The notes below the pieces were generated by a model. It was not told the origin of the DNA and did no database searches. It was given only the letters and a program-made list of their open reading frames with translations. From Christensenella sp. UBA1260 (GTDB lineage: Bacteria; Bacillota; Clostridia; Christensenellales; CAG-917), in NCBI GenBank assembly GCA_002308155.1, contig DBVQ01000054.1, positions 3,020 through 9,049 of the forward strand: 6,030 nucleotides of DNA. The letters are read 5' to 3'. Both the position numbers and the translations under genes were made by a program. Each line of letters opens with the position of its first letter. Within the stretch, counting starts at the first letter, position 1. Of the stretch, positions 1 through 5,281 are shown piece after piece.

Positions 1-237
1 ACTTGGTGCGGTCCTTGCAAAATGCTTGCTCCAACAATTGAAGAGCTTGCAGAGGACTATGAGGGCAAAGTCAAGGTCTGCAAAGTGGACGTTGACGAAA
101 ACCAAGGACTCGCAGTACGCTTTGGCGTATTTTCAATTCCAACCGTATTCATTTTGAAGGACGGCGTTGTTGTTAAGAAGATTATCGGTCTTTCAGACAA
201 GGACGAGTATTCCGAAGAATTGGATAAGCTTCTCTAA
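1..237 (+). CDS. trxA: Thioredoxin, 5'-truncated by the window edge
   Basis: A cytoplasmic disulfide reductase of the thioredoxin family, which reduces protein disulfides through a dithiol CXXC centre and is recharged by thioredoxin reductase. The window opens directly on the active site: residues 2-6 of the visible part read WCGPC, with K7 after it as is usual. The cis-proline loop is visible as SIPT at residues 45-48, and the LKDG turn before the last strand follows. The visible part is 78 residues; typical thioredoxins have about 105, so roughly 25-30 N-terminal residues lie outside the window. The ATG at position 22 is an internal methionine after the active site and not a start. The gene ends with TAA at 235-237, overlapping the stop codon of the convergent gene. 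A terminator for this transcript appears about 50 bases downstream. The family is certain; which thioredoxin paralogue it is cannot be told. Confidence 0.95.
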   Translation, partial: TWCGPCKMLAPTIEELAEDYEGKVKVCKVDVDENQGLAVRFGVFSIPTVFILKDGVVVKKIIGLSDKDEYSEELDKLL

Positions 238-701
238 TTCTTCAATGCGAAATAAAGCCTGTTCAGGGCACATTGAACAGTATAACCGGCAAACTCAATT
301 GGACTGAAAAAGTCCTTGGGTTTGCTTTTTTCTTTTGAATTGTCCACATTTTGAGTTTTAGCCTTTGAAAAGATGCTCGCAAATGCGGGCATCATTTTGT
401 CCAAATCGTTCTTTTTGTTCATGAGATTTAAGATGCTGTCAAGCGGAGACGTCTGTTTTTGAGCGTTATTGTCGCTTGTTTTTGAAATACTTTCAAAAGA
501 AGACGCATCAACTTGCTCGTATAAGCCGTTTTGAGCGGCGAAAGACGATTTTGTGTGTGTTTTTACATCCTCACGCCTATCTCGTCGATTTTCGGCGTTT
601 CGCGGCGTATTTTGCGGACGTTCCGTTTGTTTTTCCGCACCGTTTGGCATATTGCCAAAGAGTTGAGCCATATTTCTTAAAACTGACAAGTCAATATTCA
701 T
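234..701 (-). CDS. Unrecognised 155-aa protein with a polar middle
   Basis: I do not recognise this protein. The start is placed at the ATG complementary to 699-701 because a good ribosome binding site, GAGGTG (complement of 707-712), lies five bases upstream; an ATG eight codons earlier lacks one. Residues 1-18 (MNIDLSVLRN then MAQLFGNM) could form a short amphipathic helix. Residues 20-85 are rich in N, Q, R, K, S and T and look disordered. Residues 86-113 again look helical and amphipathic (LDSILNLM, then MMPAFASIF), followed by a lysine-rich stretch at 118-129 and a hydrophobic C-terminus (residues 131-153). There is no signal peptide and no clear membrane helix. The lysine-rich stretch is encoded by the A-rich complement of the thioredoxin terminator. 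The gene is divergent from the 90-aa gene. The strong ribosome binding site makes it likely real, but the function is unknown. Confidence 0.72.
   Translation of the reverse strand: MNIDLSVLRNMAQLFGNMPNGAEKQTERPQNTPRNAENRRDRREDVKTHTKSSFAAQNGLYEQVDASSFESISKTSDNNAQKQTSPLDSILNLMNKKNDLDKMMPAFASIFSKAKTQNVDNSKEKSKPKDFFSPIEFAGYTVQCALNRLYFALKN
289..336 (+). terminator. Intrinsic terminator of the thioredoxin transcript, inside the convergent gene
   Basis: Positions 289-298 pair with 316-325 (ten pairs, one a G-U wobble at 295/319). After a two-base bulge at 299-300, 301-305 pair with 311-315, closed by a GAAAA loop at 306-310. The stem is followed at once by six T (326-331), a C and four more T (333-336). 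This is the shape of a rho-independent terminator read on the + strand, 51 bases after the thioredoxin stop. Read on the - strand the wobble becomes an A/C mismatch and no U-run follows, so it is directional. It lies within codons of the 155-aa gene on the opposite strand. Confidence 0.8.
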
Positions 702-760
702 TTTTGCACCTCGTGTCACAACCATAATATGCGGACATATATTGAACGTGCGGAGGAATT
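702..760. promoter_or_regulatory. Divergent intergenic region between the 155-aa and 90-aa genes
   Basis: These 59 bases must hold the 5' control signals of both outward-facing genes. They contain a ribosome binding site on each side (complement of 707-712 for the left gene; GGAGG at 752-756 for the right) and an AT-rich middle with a small inverted repeat, ATATG at 727-731 and CATAT at 736-740. CATAAT at 723-728 resembles a -10 box, but I find no convincing -35 partner at the right distance in either direction. The promoters are therefore inferred from position only. Confidence 0.45.
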
Positions 761-1033
761 ATGAATTTTTGGGAAAGAGGCGACAACGGATATGAGGCGT
801 CTAACAAACAAAACACCGATGCTCAAACAAATTGGCAGGACAGAATAAACGAATATGCAGGCAAGTCGCAGGACGAGCTTATGCATGAACTTTTGTCAAC
901 CGCAACGCGTATGCGTGGAGACGGCAGTTTAAAATCCGCCGACCTTGACGCCTTTTATTCGCGTGTTTCCGGATTTTTGAATGAGGAGCAGAAAGCACGT
1001 ATGCGTGCGCTCATTGATATGCTCAAGCGGTGA
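761..1033 (+). CDS. Small helical conserved-type protein, 90 aa, upstream of the S8 protease
   Basis: I cannot assign a named family. The start ATG has a strong GGAGG ribosome binding site four bases upstream. The first 25 residues are polar (rich in N, Q, D). From about residue 27 the protein looks like two or three amphipathic helices: an acidic segment containing DELMHELLSTATRMR (residues 39-53), a short GDGSLKSAD turn, then DAFYSRVSGFLNEEQKARMR and a final IDMLKR. There is no signal peptide, membrane segment, cysteine or catalytic motif, so a binding or scaffolding role in the cytoplasm is more likely than an enzyme. Its TGA at 1031-1033 is two bases before the preferred ATG of the protease gene, or overlaps its alternative GTG start, so the two are probably translated together. 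A partner, adaptor or substrate of the protease is possible, but this is inference from position. Confidence 0.82.
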   Translation: MNFWERGDNGYEASNKQNTDAQTNWQDRINEYAGKSQDELMHELLSTATRMRGDGSLKSADLDAFYSRVSGFLNEEQKARMRALIDMLKR

Positions 1034-1035
1034 TT

Positions 1036-2151
1036 ATGGCAAGTTTTGACAAGCGGTTTATTGAAATCCTGCAAAAAGAGCGCAAAATTTACGACAGAAT
1101 TGTCGGTACGCTGTCGCAAAAGGATAAGACTGTCGCGCTCGTGAGAGTGCGCAATCCTCTGCATTTGATAGCATTAGAACGCCGATTTCAAGTTGTTGGC
1201 GAATATCCGTTCATCCGTTCTTTGGGTATTGAGTGCGGACTTGAAGAAGCGATACTTCTTGGGCGTATGGCAGAGGTTGAATACGTCAGCGCAGAGAGCA
1301 GAGTGTCATGTCTTGGCGTGGATTTTGGCGCAGATAATGCACTTTCGTTCGCATGCAAAAGCGGAAAACTCACAGGCAAAGGCACAACTTTATGTGTCAT
1401 GGACACAGGCGTTTCGCCTCACAGCGATTTGTCAATCCCCAAGGAGCGAATCGTCGGTTTTGTTGATATGATTGACGGCGCAAACGAGCCTTATGACGAC
1501 AACGGGCACGGCACTTTTGTCAGTGGAGTTGCCATAGGCAACGGAGTGCTGTCAGGACGCAAGATATGCGGCGTGGCAAGCGAAGCAAATGTGTTTGGAC
1601 TCAAAGTCATAGGTAAGGACGGCGAGAGCGGCACTTTCAAAATCCTTGACGGGATGCAGTGGTTGTTTGACAACTTCCGTCAGTATGGCATAAGCGTCGT
1701 TTGCATGAGTTTTGGCGCAGAGCCTCTTGAATACGCCGATCCGCTCAAAATAGGCGCGGAAATGCTTGCAAAGAGCGGGATTATCGTGGTTGCGGCATCA
1801 GGGAATAGCGGAGAAAATCATCTCAAGTCGCCTGCGATATCAAGTGAAATCATTTCCGTTGGCGCAGTTGACGAGATGAATAAGGTTGCGGATTTCACTT
1901 CACGTGGCATATACAACGGCGTTTATCGTCCGGATGTATACGCGAAGGGTGTAAATGTCAAGGGAATAAAGGCGAGCGGGGCGTATTCTACAATGACGGG
2001 CACGTCCGCGTCCGCGCCATATATTGCCGGAGCGTGTTGTTTACTGTGTGAAAAGTATAAAAACATAACTCCAAAGCAGGCGAAATCTATGATTTTGTCA
2101 AGCGCGAAGAATATTGACGGCAACTTGGTGTTCAGTCTTGATAGCGTATAA
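1036..2151 (+). CDS. AprX-like subtilisin-family (S8) serine protease
   Basis: An endopeptidase of peptidase family S8, probably cytoplasmic because there is no signal peptide or membrane segment. Numbered from the ATG at 1036 (371 aa), the catalytic triad is complete: Asp123 in VMDTG, His158 in DDNGHGT and Ser324 in GTSASAP, with the oxyanion-hole Asn257 in AASGNSG. Residues about 30-93 precede the catalytic domain and resemble a propeptide/inhibitor-like fold, suggesting self-processing. The stretch from DLSIPKERI to the GHGT motif, and the following GVASEANVFGLKV, resemble Bacillus AprX rather than secreted subtilisins. The start is uncertain: GTG at 1030 overlaps the upstream stop, but ATG at 1036 is preferred; only a weak AAGCGG (1025-1030) precedes it, so translation is probably coupled to the 90-aa gene. 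The stop abuts the convergent desulfurase gene with no gap. The biological substrate is unknown. Confidence 0.95.
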   Translation: MASFDKRFIEILQKERKIYDRIVGTLSQKDKTVALVRVRNPLHLIALERRFQVVGEYPFIRSLGIECGLEEAILLGRMAEVEYVSAESRVSCLGVDFGADNALSFACKSGKLTGKGTTLCVMDTGVSPHSDLSIPKERIVGFVDMIDGANEPYDDNGHGTFVSGVAIGNGVLSGRKICGVASEANVFGLKVIGKDGESGTFKILDGMQWLFDNFRQYGISVVCMSFGAEPLEYADPLKIGAEMLAKSGIIVVAASGNSGENHLKSPAISSEIISVGAVDEMNKVADFTSRGIYNGVYRPDVYAKGVNVKGIKASGAYSTMTGTSASAPYIAGACCLLCEKYKNITPKQAKSMILSSAKNIDGNLVFSLDSV

Positions 2152-3273
2152 TCAAAGCTTTCTCACAATGCTTTCAAGGACGTTTGACACGACAAGAATA
2201 TCTTTGTCGGTGTTGTCGCAACCAACGCTTATTCGCACTGCGCCTTGACCGAGTGTTCCCAAATGCTCATGCACGAGCGGGGCGCAGTGAAGTCCGGCTC
2301 TCACATATATTTTGTTGTCGTTCAAAATGTCAGCAACATAGGTGCTGTCTAGGCCTTTAATGTTGAAAGCAACAACTCCGCAATTTGTTTCAAACGAATA
2401 GGCTGTTGCGCCTATATCTGCAAGATTAAATAATAAAGATTTCGCTAATCTATCAATATTTTTCTTGATAAAATCTAACTTGCTGTATGTCCATTTTGCA
2501 CCCGCTTCAAGTGCTGCAATTCCGCCTGAAAACTGTGTCCCAGCCTCAAATGAATCGGGGATTTCAATGTTTGGCAAAACATCGCTTGAATACGTACCCG
2601 TGCCGCCAAAGAGCAGGGGAACAAGCGGTAAATCTTTTCGCGCAACCAAAAATCCCGTGCCCTGTATTCCGTGCAGTCCTTTGTGCCCGGGACAAGCAAG
2701 CATATCAATACCAAAGTTTTTTACGCTTACGTCAAGATAAGGCACACACTGTGCGCCGTCAACAATAAACAATACGTTGTTTTCTTTTGCAATACTGCCG
2801 ACTTCTTCAAGGTCAAGTGTTGCTCCGGTCACGTTGCAAGCCCCGCCAAAGACGAATATATCGGCTGTTTTTGCGGCTTCCTTGATATCATTGATATCAA
2901 TTTTGTGGTTTTTGTCTTGCGACAAAACTTTAAGGTTGATTTTGCCTTCACTTGACAAGCGATATAGCGGGCGAAGAACTGAATTGTGCTCGTTTTTTGA
3001 TGTGACAACTGTTTCTCCGCCTTTTATAACTCCAAAAATTGCAAGATTGAGAGCTTCGGTGCAGTTTTTTGTGAAAATAATTGAATAGTCGTTATCTGCG
3101 CCCAAGAGATGCAAAAGGGTGTTTCTTGCGCTCTCAATTGCAAGGCTCTTTTTGATTGCCTCGTCGTGCCCGCTTCTTCCTGCATTTGCAGAGTGCAAAA
3201 TATCATAATTTAGAGCATCTAACACGGTTTTTGGCTTGAAGTGTGAAGTTGCGGCATTGTCTAAATATATCAT
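2152..3273 (-). CDS. Cysteine desulfurase-like class V aminotransferase (EF2568 type)
   Basis: A PLP enzyme of the NifS/SufS/Csd superfamily, expected to take sulfur from cysteine (or selenium from selenocysteine) as an enzyme-bound persulfide or selenide. The 373 residues show the family landmarks: N-terminal YLDNAATS, His96 in NEHNS, Asn147 in the GGACNVTG segment, Asp172 and Gln175 in VDGAQ, the PLP-binding lysine K198 in CPGHKG, the catalytic Cys330 in RAGLHCAP and Arg347 in VRIS. The GLHCAP loop and overall length match the EF2568-like subfamily (TIGR01977) better than IscS. GAGGA (complement of 3279-3283) lies upstream of the ATG and supports this start. It is divergent from the DUF3343 gene, a pairing familiar from Se/S-related loci. 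No Fe-S scaffold gene (iscU or sufU) is adjacent, so a role in general Fe-S assembly is not indicated here. Its exact sulfur or selenium acceptor is unknown. Confidence 0.93.
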   Translation of the reverse strand: MIYLDNAATSHFKPKTVLDALNYDILHSANAGRSGHDEAIKKSLAIESARNTLLHLLGADNDYSIIFTKNCTEALNLAIFGVIKGGETVVTSKNEHNSVLRPLYRLSSEGKINLKVLSQDKNHKIDINDIKEAAKTADIFVFGGACNVTGATLDLEEVGSIAKENNVLFIVDGAQCVPYLDVSVKNFGIDMLACPGHKGLHGIQGTGFLVARKDLPLVPLLFGGTGTYSSDVLPNIEIPDSFEAGTQFSGGIAALEAGAKWTYSKLDFIKKNIDRLAKSLLFNLADIGATAYSFETNCGVVAFNIKGLDSTYVADILNDNKIYVRAGLHCAPLVHEHLGTLGQGAVRISVGCDNTDKDILVVSNVLESIVRKL

Positions 3274-3404
3274 TTTGTCCTCGTGATTCTCTTGTATAAA
3301 CTTATGTCAAAAACGTTCGTTTGTTGAAAGCCGTGCGATATATGACACAAAAAACAAAAATATCATATATTGTTTTGAGCGGGTACATAGAATTAGGAGG
3401 GAGT
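3274..3404. promoter_or_regulatory. Divergent spacer between the desulfurase and DUF3343 genes
   Basis: This 131-base AT-rich spacer must carry the promoters of both genes. A perfect 8-bp inverted repeat (listed separately) sits on its right half, and a small AAACG-TT-CGTTT element lies at 3311-3322. A TTGACA hexamer exists on the - strand (complement of 3305-3310), but no good -10 follows at 15-18 bases. On the + strand TTCGTT (3316-3321) and TATATG (3339-3344) are 17 bases apart but match weakly. A shared control region is likely; individual promoter calls are not secure. Confidence 0.4.
3338..3370. repeat. Inverted repeat ATATATGA / TCATATAT upstream of the DUF3343 gene
   Basis: ATATATGA at 3338-3345 and its exact reverse complement TCATATAT at 3363-3370 flank a 17-base A-rich spacer. 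The half-site centres are 25 bases apart, so two half-sites on nearly the same DNA face, or a weak hairpin in the 5' leader of the DUF3343 message, are both conceivable. AT-rich repeats of this length can arise by chance. Confidence 0.4.
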
Positions 3405-3653
3405 ATGAGAGAGTTTTTTGTTGCGTTCCGCTCGCGTGCCGAGGCGATACGTTTTTATGAGGCACTTCTTGCATATCACATAAATTGTAAGGTGATAAAC
3501 ACGCCGTCTTCAGCCGGTCTTGGGTGCGGATTGTCTGTAAAACTGTTTGCAAAAGACATGAATCAGGCAAAAATCGTGCTGGAAAGAGGGAGATTTGCTT
3601 CTGCTGTCGGATTTTATTATTTCTCGCAAAATGGAACGGCGATAAGGCTTTGA
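3405..3653 (+). CDS. DUF3343 (putative Se/S carrier-like) protein
   Basis: A small cytoplasmic protein of 82 residues, the normal size for the DUF3343 family (Pfam Se_S_carrier). It begins with a FVAFRSRAEAIRFYEAL segment typical of the family, then INTPSSAGLGCGLSVKL, in which Cys41 in the GCG motif corresponds to the conserved cysteine proposed to carry sulfur or selenium. A second cysteine, Cys28, lies just before it. The start is set by AGGAGG at 3395-3400, four bases before the ATG; reading further upstream to an ATG at 3321 would extend into the AT-rich spacer and has no comparable site. It is divergent from the cysteine desulfurase gene, the presumed donor, and ends before a strong terminator. 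The carrier function is a family-level proposal and not proven; no selD or yedF gene is visible in this window. Confidence 0.87.
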   Translation: MREFFVAFRSRAEAIRFYEALLAYHINCKVINTPSSAGLGCGLSVKLFAKDMNQAKIVLERGRFASAVGFYYFSQNGTAIRL

Positions 3654-3671
3654 CCTTTTGCCGCATACATA

Positions 3672-3683
3672 TATCACGTGATA
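3672..3683. repeat. 12-bp perfect palindrome TATCACGTGATA
   Basis: A perfect palindrome lying between the DUF3343 stop and its terminator; it shares its last base with the terminator stem. Its centre is about 50 bases upstream of the nth -35 box, so it could be an operator-type site, or simply a second small hairpin in the 3' untranslated region. Confidence 0.4.
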
Positions 3684-3709
3684 ATCTTCAAAGTCTTGAA
3701 GATTTTTTT
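3683..3709 (+). terminator. Intrinsic terminator after the DUF3343 gene
   Basis: AATCTTCAA (3683-3691) pairs perfectly with TTGAAGATT (3696-3704) across an AGTC loop, a 9-bp stem, and the run of seven T at 3703-3709 follows directly. It lies about 30 bases after the DUF3343 stop and separates that gene from nth, which has its own promoter just downstream. Confidence 0.85.
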
Positions 3710-3728
3710 GCAAGAAAGCTTTTCAACC

Positions 3729-3757
3729 TTGCCAAAACGCTTTATTTATGCAATAAT
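3729..3757 (+). promoter_or_regulatory. Sigma-A-type promoter with extended -10, upstream of nth
   Basis: TTGCCA (3729-3734) matches five of six bases of the -35 consensus. After exactly 17 bases comes AATAAT (3752-3757), five of six of the -10 consensus, with TG at 3749-3750 one base before it as an extended -10. Transcription would be expected to begin around 3763-3766, that is, at or within three bases of the nth start codon. Confidence 0.6.
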
Positions 3758-3765
3758 ATATTATT

Positions 3766-4392
3766 ATGACAAAAGAAAACCTCGAGATTTACGAAAAACT
3801 CAACAAAATGCACTACGGCGCGCACTGCGAGCTTGATTTCGGGACGCCGTTTCAACTGCTTGTTGCAGTTGTATTGTCCGCTCAATGCACGGATAAGCGC
3901 GTAAATGCGGTGACAGAGAAGCTTTTCAAGATTGCATCAACACCGGAAGATTTTGTCGCTATGCCGATTGAAGAGCTTGAAAGACACATCTTTTCTTGCG
4001 GTTTTTATCACAACAAGGCAAAACATATCAAAGAGTTGAGTGAGGACGTCGTGCGTCTTGGCGGAGTGCCTGAAACGAGGGAAGGGCTTATGCAACTTGC
4101 AGGAGTTGGCAGAAAGACTGCAAACGTCGTGTATGCAGAGGCTTTTCATGGCAACGCGATTGCGGTTGATACGCACGTTTTCAGAGTTGCAAACCGCATT
4201 GGGCTTGTTGATGCAAAGACTCCTGAGCAGACAGAAGAGCAACTTATGGTGGGTTTTGACCCTGAAATGTGGAGACAACTCCATCATTTGTTGATTTTCC
4301 ACGGAAGATACACTTGCCACTCGCAAAAGCCAAATTGTGCCGTTTGCGAAGTTAAAGACGTGTGCAAGTATTATAAAAATCGCGAAAAATAA
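3766..4392 (+). CDS. nth: Endonuclease III, DNA glycosylase/AP lyase
   Basis: A base-excision repair enzyme that removes oxidised pyrimidines and cleaves the abasic site. The 208 residues match the usual bacterial length of about 210. The helix-hairpin-helix motif is LAGVGRKTAN (residues 111-120) with the catalytic lysine K117, followed by the catalytic aspartate D135 in VDTHVFR. The C-terminal 4Fe-4S cluster motif is intact: C184, C191, C194 and C200, spaced C-X6-C-X2-C-X5-C. LSAQCTD near residue 40 is another family hallmark. No ribosome binding site precedes the ATG; the upstream 20 bases are almost all A and T. The next in-frame ATG, at codon 15, also lacks one and would remove part of the first helix. 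The upstream promoter predicts a message starting at or next to the ATG. The gene stands between a terminator and the nfn genes. Confidence 0.97.
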   Translation: MTKENLEIYEKLNKMHYGAHCELDFGTPFQLLVAVVLSAQCTDKRVNAVTEKLFKIASTPEDFVAMPIEELERHIFSCGFYHNKAKHIKELSEDVVRLGGVPETREGLMQLAGVGRKTANVVYAEAFHGNAIAVDTHVFRVANRIGLVDAKTPEQTEEQLMVGFDPEMWRQLHHLLIFHGRYTCHSQKPNCAVCEVKDVCKYYKNREK

Positions 4393-4400
4393 TAATACTT
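4366..4400 (+). repeat. Inverted repeat across the nth stop codon, weak terminator candidate
   Basis: AAGTATTAT (4366-4374) and its exact complement ATAATACTT (4392-4400) are separated by 17 bases that include the TCGCGA palindrome at 4380-4385. The T-run that follows is only four bases (4399-4402) and the stem has just two G-C pairs, so termination here would be inefficient at best. Readthrough from nth into nfnA is therefore possible. Confidence 0.3.
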
Positions 4401-4430
4401 TTGCCAAAAACAACGAGAATAACCCTGATT

Positions 4431-4436
4431 GGTGAT
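4431..4436 (+). promoter_or_regulatory. Offset ribosome binding site GGTGAT of nfnA
   Basis: GGTGAT lies only two bases before the nfnA ATG. It does not match the usual AGGAGG core, but it can pair with the ATCACC part at the 5' side of the 16S anti-Shine-Dalgarno tail (GATCACCTCC), for which a shorter gap to the start codon is expected. This supports the start at 4439. Confidence 0.5.
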
Positions 4437-4438
4437 TT

Positions 4439-5281
4439 ATGAAGAGATATGAGATTTTGAAAAAACGTGCGCTTGCATCAAACGTGAACGAATACGTCAT
4501 ATATGCTCCGCTTGTCGCAAAGCATTGTCTTGCGGGACAGTTTGTCATACTCATTGTTGAGCCTGACGGAGAGCGTGTGCCGTTTACGATTTGCGACTAT
4601 TCAAGAGAGGAAGGCACTGTTTCTATCCTTGTGCAAGAAGTCGGCTATACAACCGCAAAGCTTGCAATGATGAAAGAGGGCGATGCGCTTCAAGATTTTG
4701 TTGGTCCGCTTGGCAATCCTACAAATCTTGCTGAGTTTAATAGCATTGTTCTTGTTGGTGGCGGAATCGGCTCTGCTGTCATCTATCCGCAGGCAAAGCA
4801 GTTGAAGGCGGACGGAAAGAGCGTTGACGTCATCGTGGGCGCAAGAAACGAAAGTTTGCTCATGTACGTTGATGAGTTTGAAAAAAACAGCGATAATCTC
4901 TATCTCATCACCGATGACGGCTCAAACGGCAGAAAAGGATTTGTCACAGATATGCTCAAATCCTTGGTTGAGAGTGGCAAAAAATATGATTGCGTATTTG
5001 CTGTTGGTCCGCTTCCTATGATGAGGGCCGTTTGCAATTTGACACGCGAGCTTGGCATCCATACGATTGTGAGCATGAACTCTATGATGGTGGACGGCAC
5101 TGGTATGTGCGGATGTTGCAGACTTACTGTTGACGGCAAGACGAAATATGCTTGCATTGACGGGCCTGAGTTTGACGGACACGCAGTGGATTTTGACGAG
5201 GCTATTTTGCGTAGCAAAATATACAGGAGCCAAGAGCAAGAGCATTTGTGCAATTTGAGAGGGACTTATGGTAAAAACTGA
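4439..5281 (+). CDS. nfnA: NfnA: FAD/[2Fe-2S] subunit of NADH-dependent ferredoxin:NADP+ oxidoreductase
   Basis: The small subunit of the electron-bifurcating transhydrogenase NfnAB, cytoplasmic, which couples NADPH, NAD+ and ferredoxin pools in anaerobes. At 280 residues it has the expected length. The N-terminal ferredoxin-reductase-type FAD domain carries RVPFT (46-50), and the NAD-binding domain begins with VGGGIGSA (106-113). The C-terminal iron-sulfur site shows D219, C224, C227 and C239, the arrangement known from NfnA, where an aspartate replaces one cysteine ligand of the [2Fe-2S] cluster. The same fold occurs in PyrK, the dihydroorotate dehydrogenase electron-transfer subunit and often how such genes are annotated, but the adjoining nfnB-type gene decides in favour of NfnA. 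It overlaps nfnB by 14 bases, so subunits are probably made in step. No secure promoter is visible in the 46 bases after nth. Confidence 0.93.
   Translation: MKRYEILKKRALASNVNEYVIYAPLVAKHCLAGQFVILIVEPDGERVPFTICDYSREEGTVSILVQEVGYTTAKLAMMKEGDALQDFVGPLGNPTNLAEFNSIVLVGGGIGSAVIYPQAKQLKADGKSVDVIVGARNESLLMYVDEFEKNSDNLYLITDDGSNGRKGFVTDMLKSLVESGKKYDCVFAVGPLPMMRAVCNLTRELGIHTIVSMNSMMVDGTGMCGCCRLTVDGKTKYACIDGPEFDGHAVDFDEAILRSKIYRSQEQEHLCNLRGTYGKN
5257..5263 (+). promoter_or_regulatory. Ribosome binding site of nfnB inside nfnA
   Basis: GAGAGGG lies four bases before the ATG at 5268, within the last codons of nfnA. It fixes the nfnB start there rather than at the in-frame ATG at 5292, which has no comparable site. 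Confidence 0.65.

Noticed and set aside
259..280. Inverted repeat CTGTTCA / TGAACAG with an 8-base loop
   Set aside because: It has no U-run in either useful direction, and the stronger hairpin with a U-rich tail follows at 289-336. It may be chance within coding sequence.
476..727. An 83-codon open frame on the + strand
   Set aside because: It lies antisense to the 155-aa gene, has no ribosome binding site and its composition looks like the complement of a polar protein. The opposite strand has a proper start and site.
2187..2213. Possible hairpin at the desulfurase 3' end (CGACAA / TTGTCG plus three more pairs)
   Set aside because: There is no T-run on either side, so it is not a convincing terminator for the protease or the desulfurase gene.
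3305..3310. Perfect TTGACA -35 hexamer on the - strand before the desulfurase gene
   Set aside because: No acceptable -10 box lies 15-18 bases downstream; TATACA (complement of 3294-3299) is far too close.
3321..3404. A longer start for the DUF3343 protein at 3321
   Set aside because: The extra 28 residues would lie over the AT-rich spacer and inverted repeat, there is no ribosome binding site there, and the AGGAGG at 3395-3400 marks the ATG at 3405. The family length also fits the short form.
3937..4554. A 205-codon open frame on the - strand
   Set aside because: It is the shadow of nth and the start of nfnA, both of which carry unmistakable motifs. The antisense translation shows no recognisable domain.
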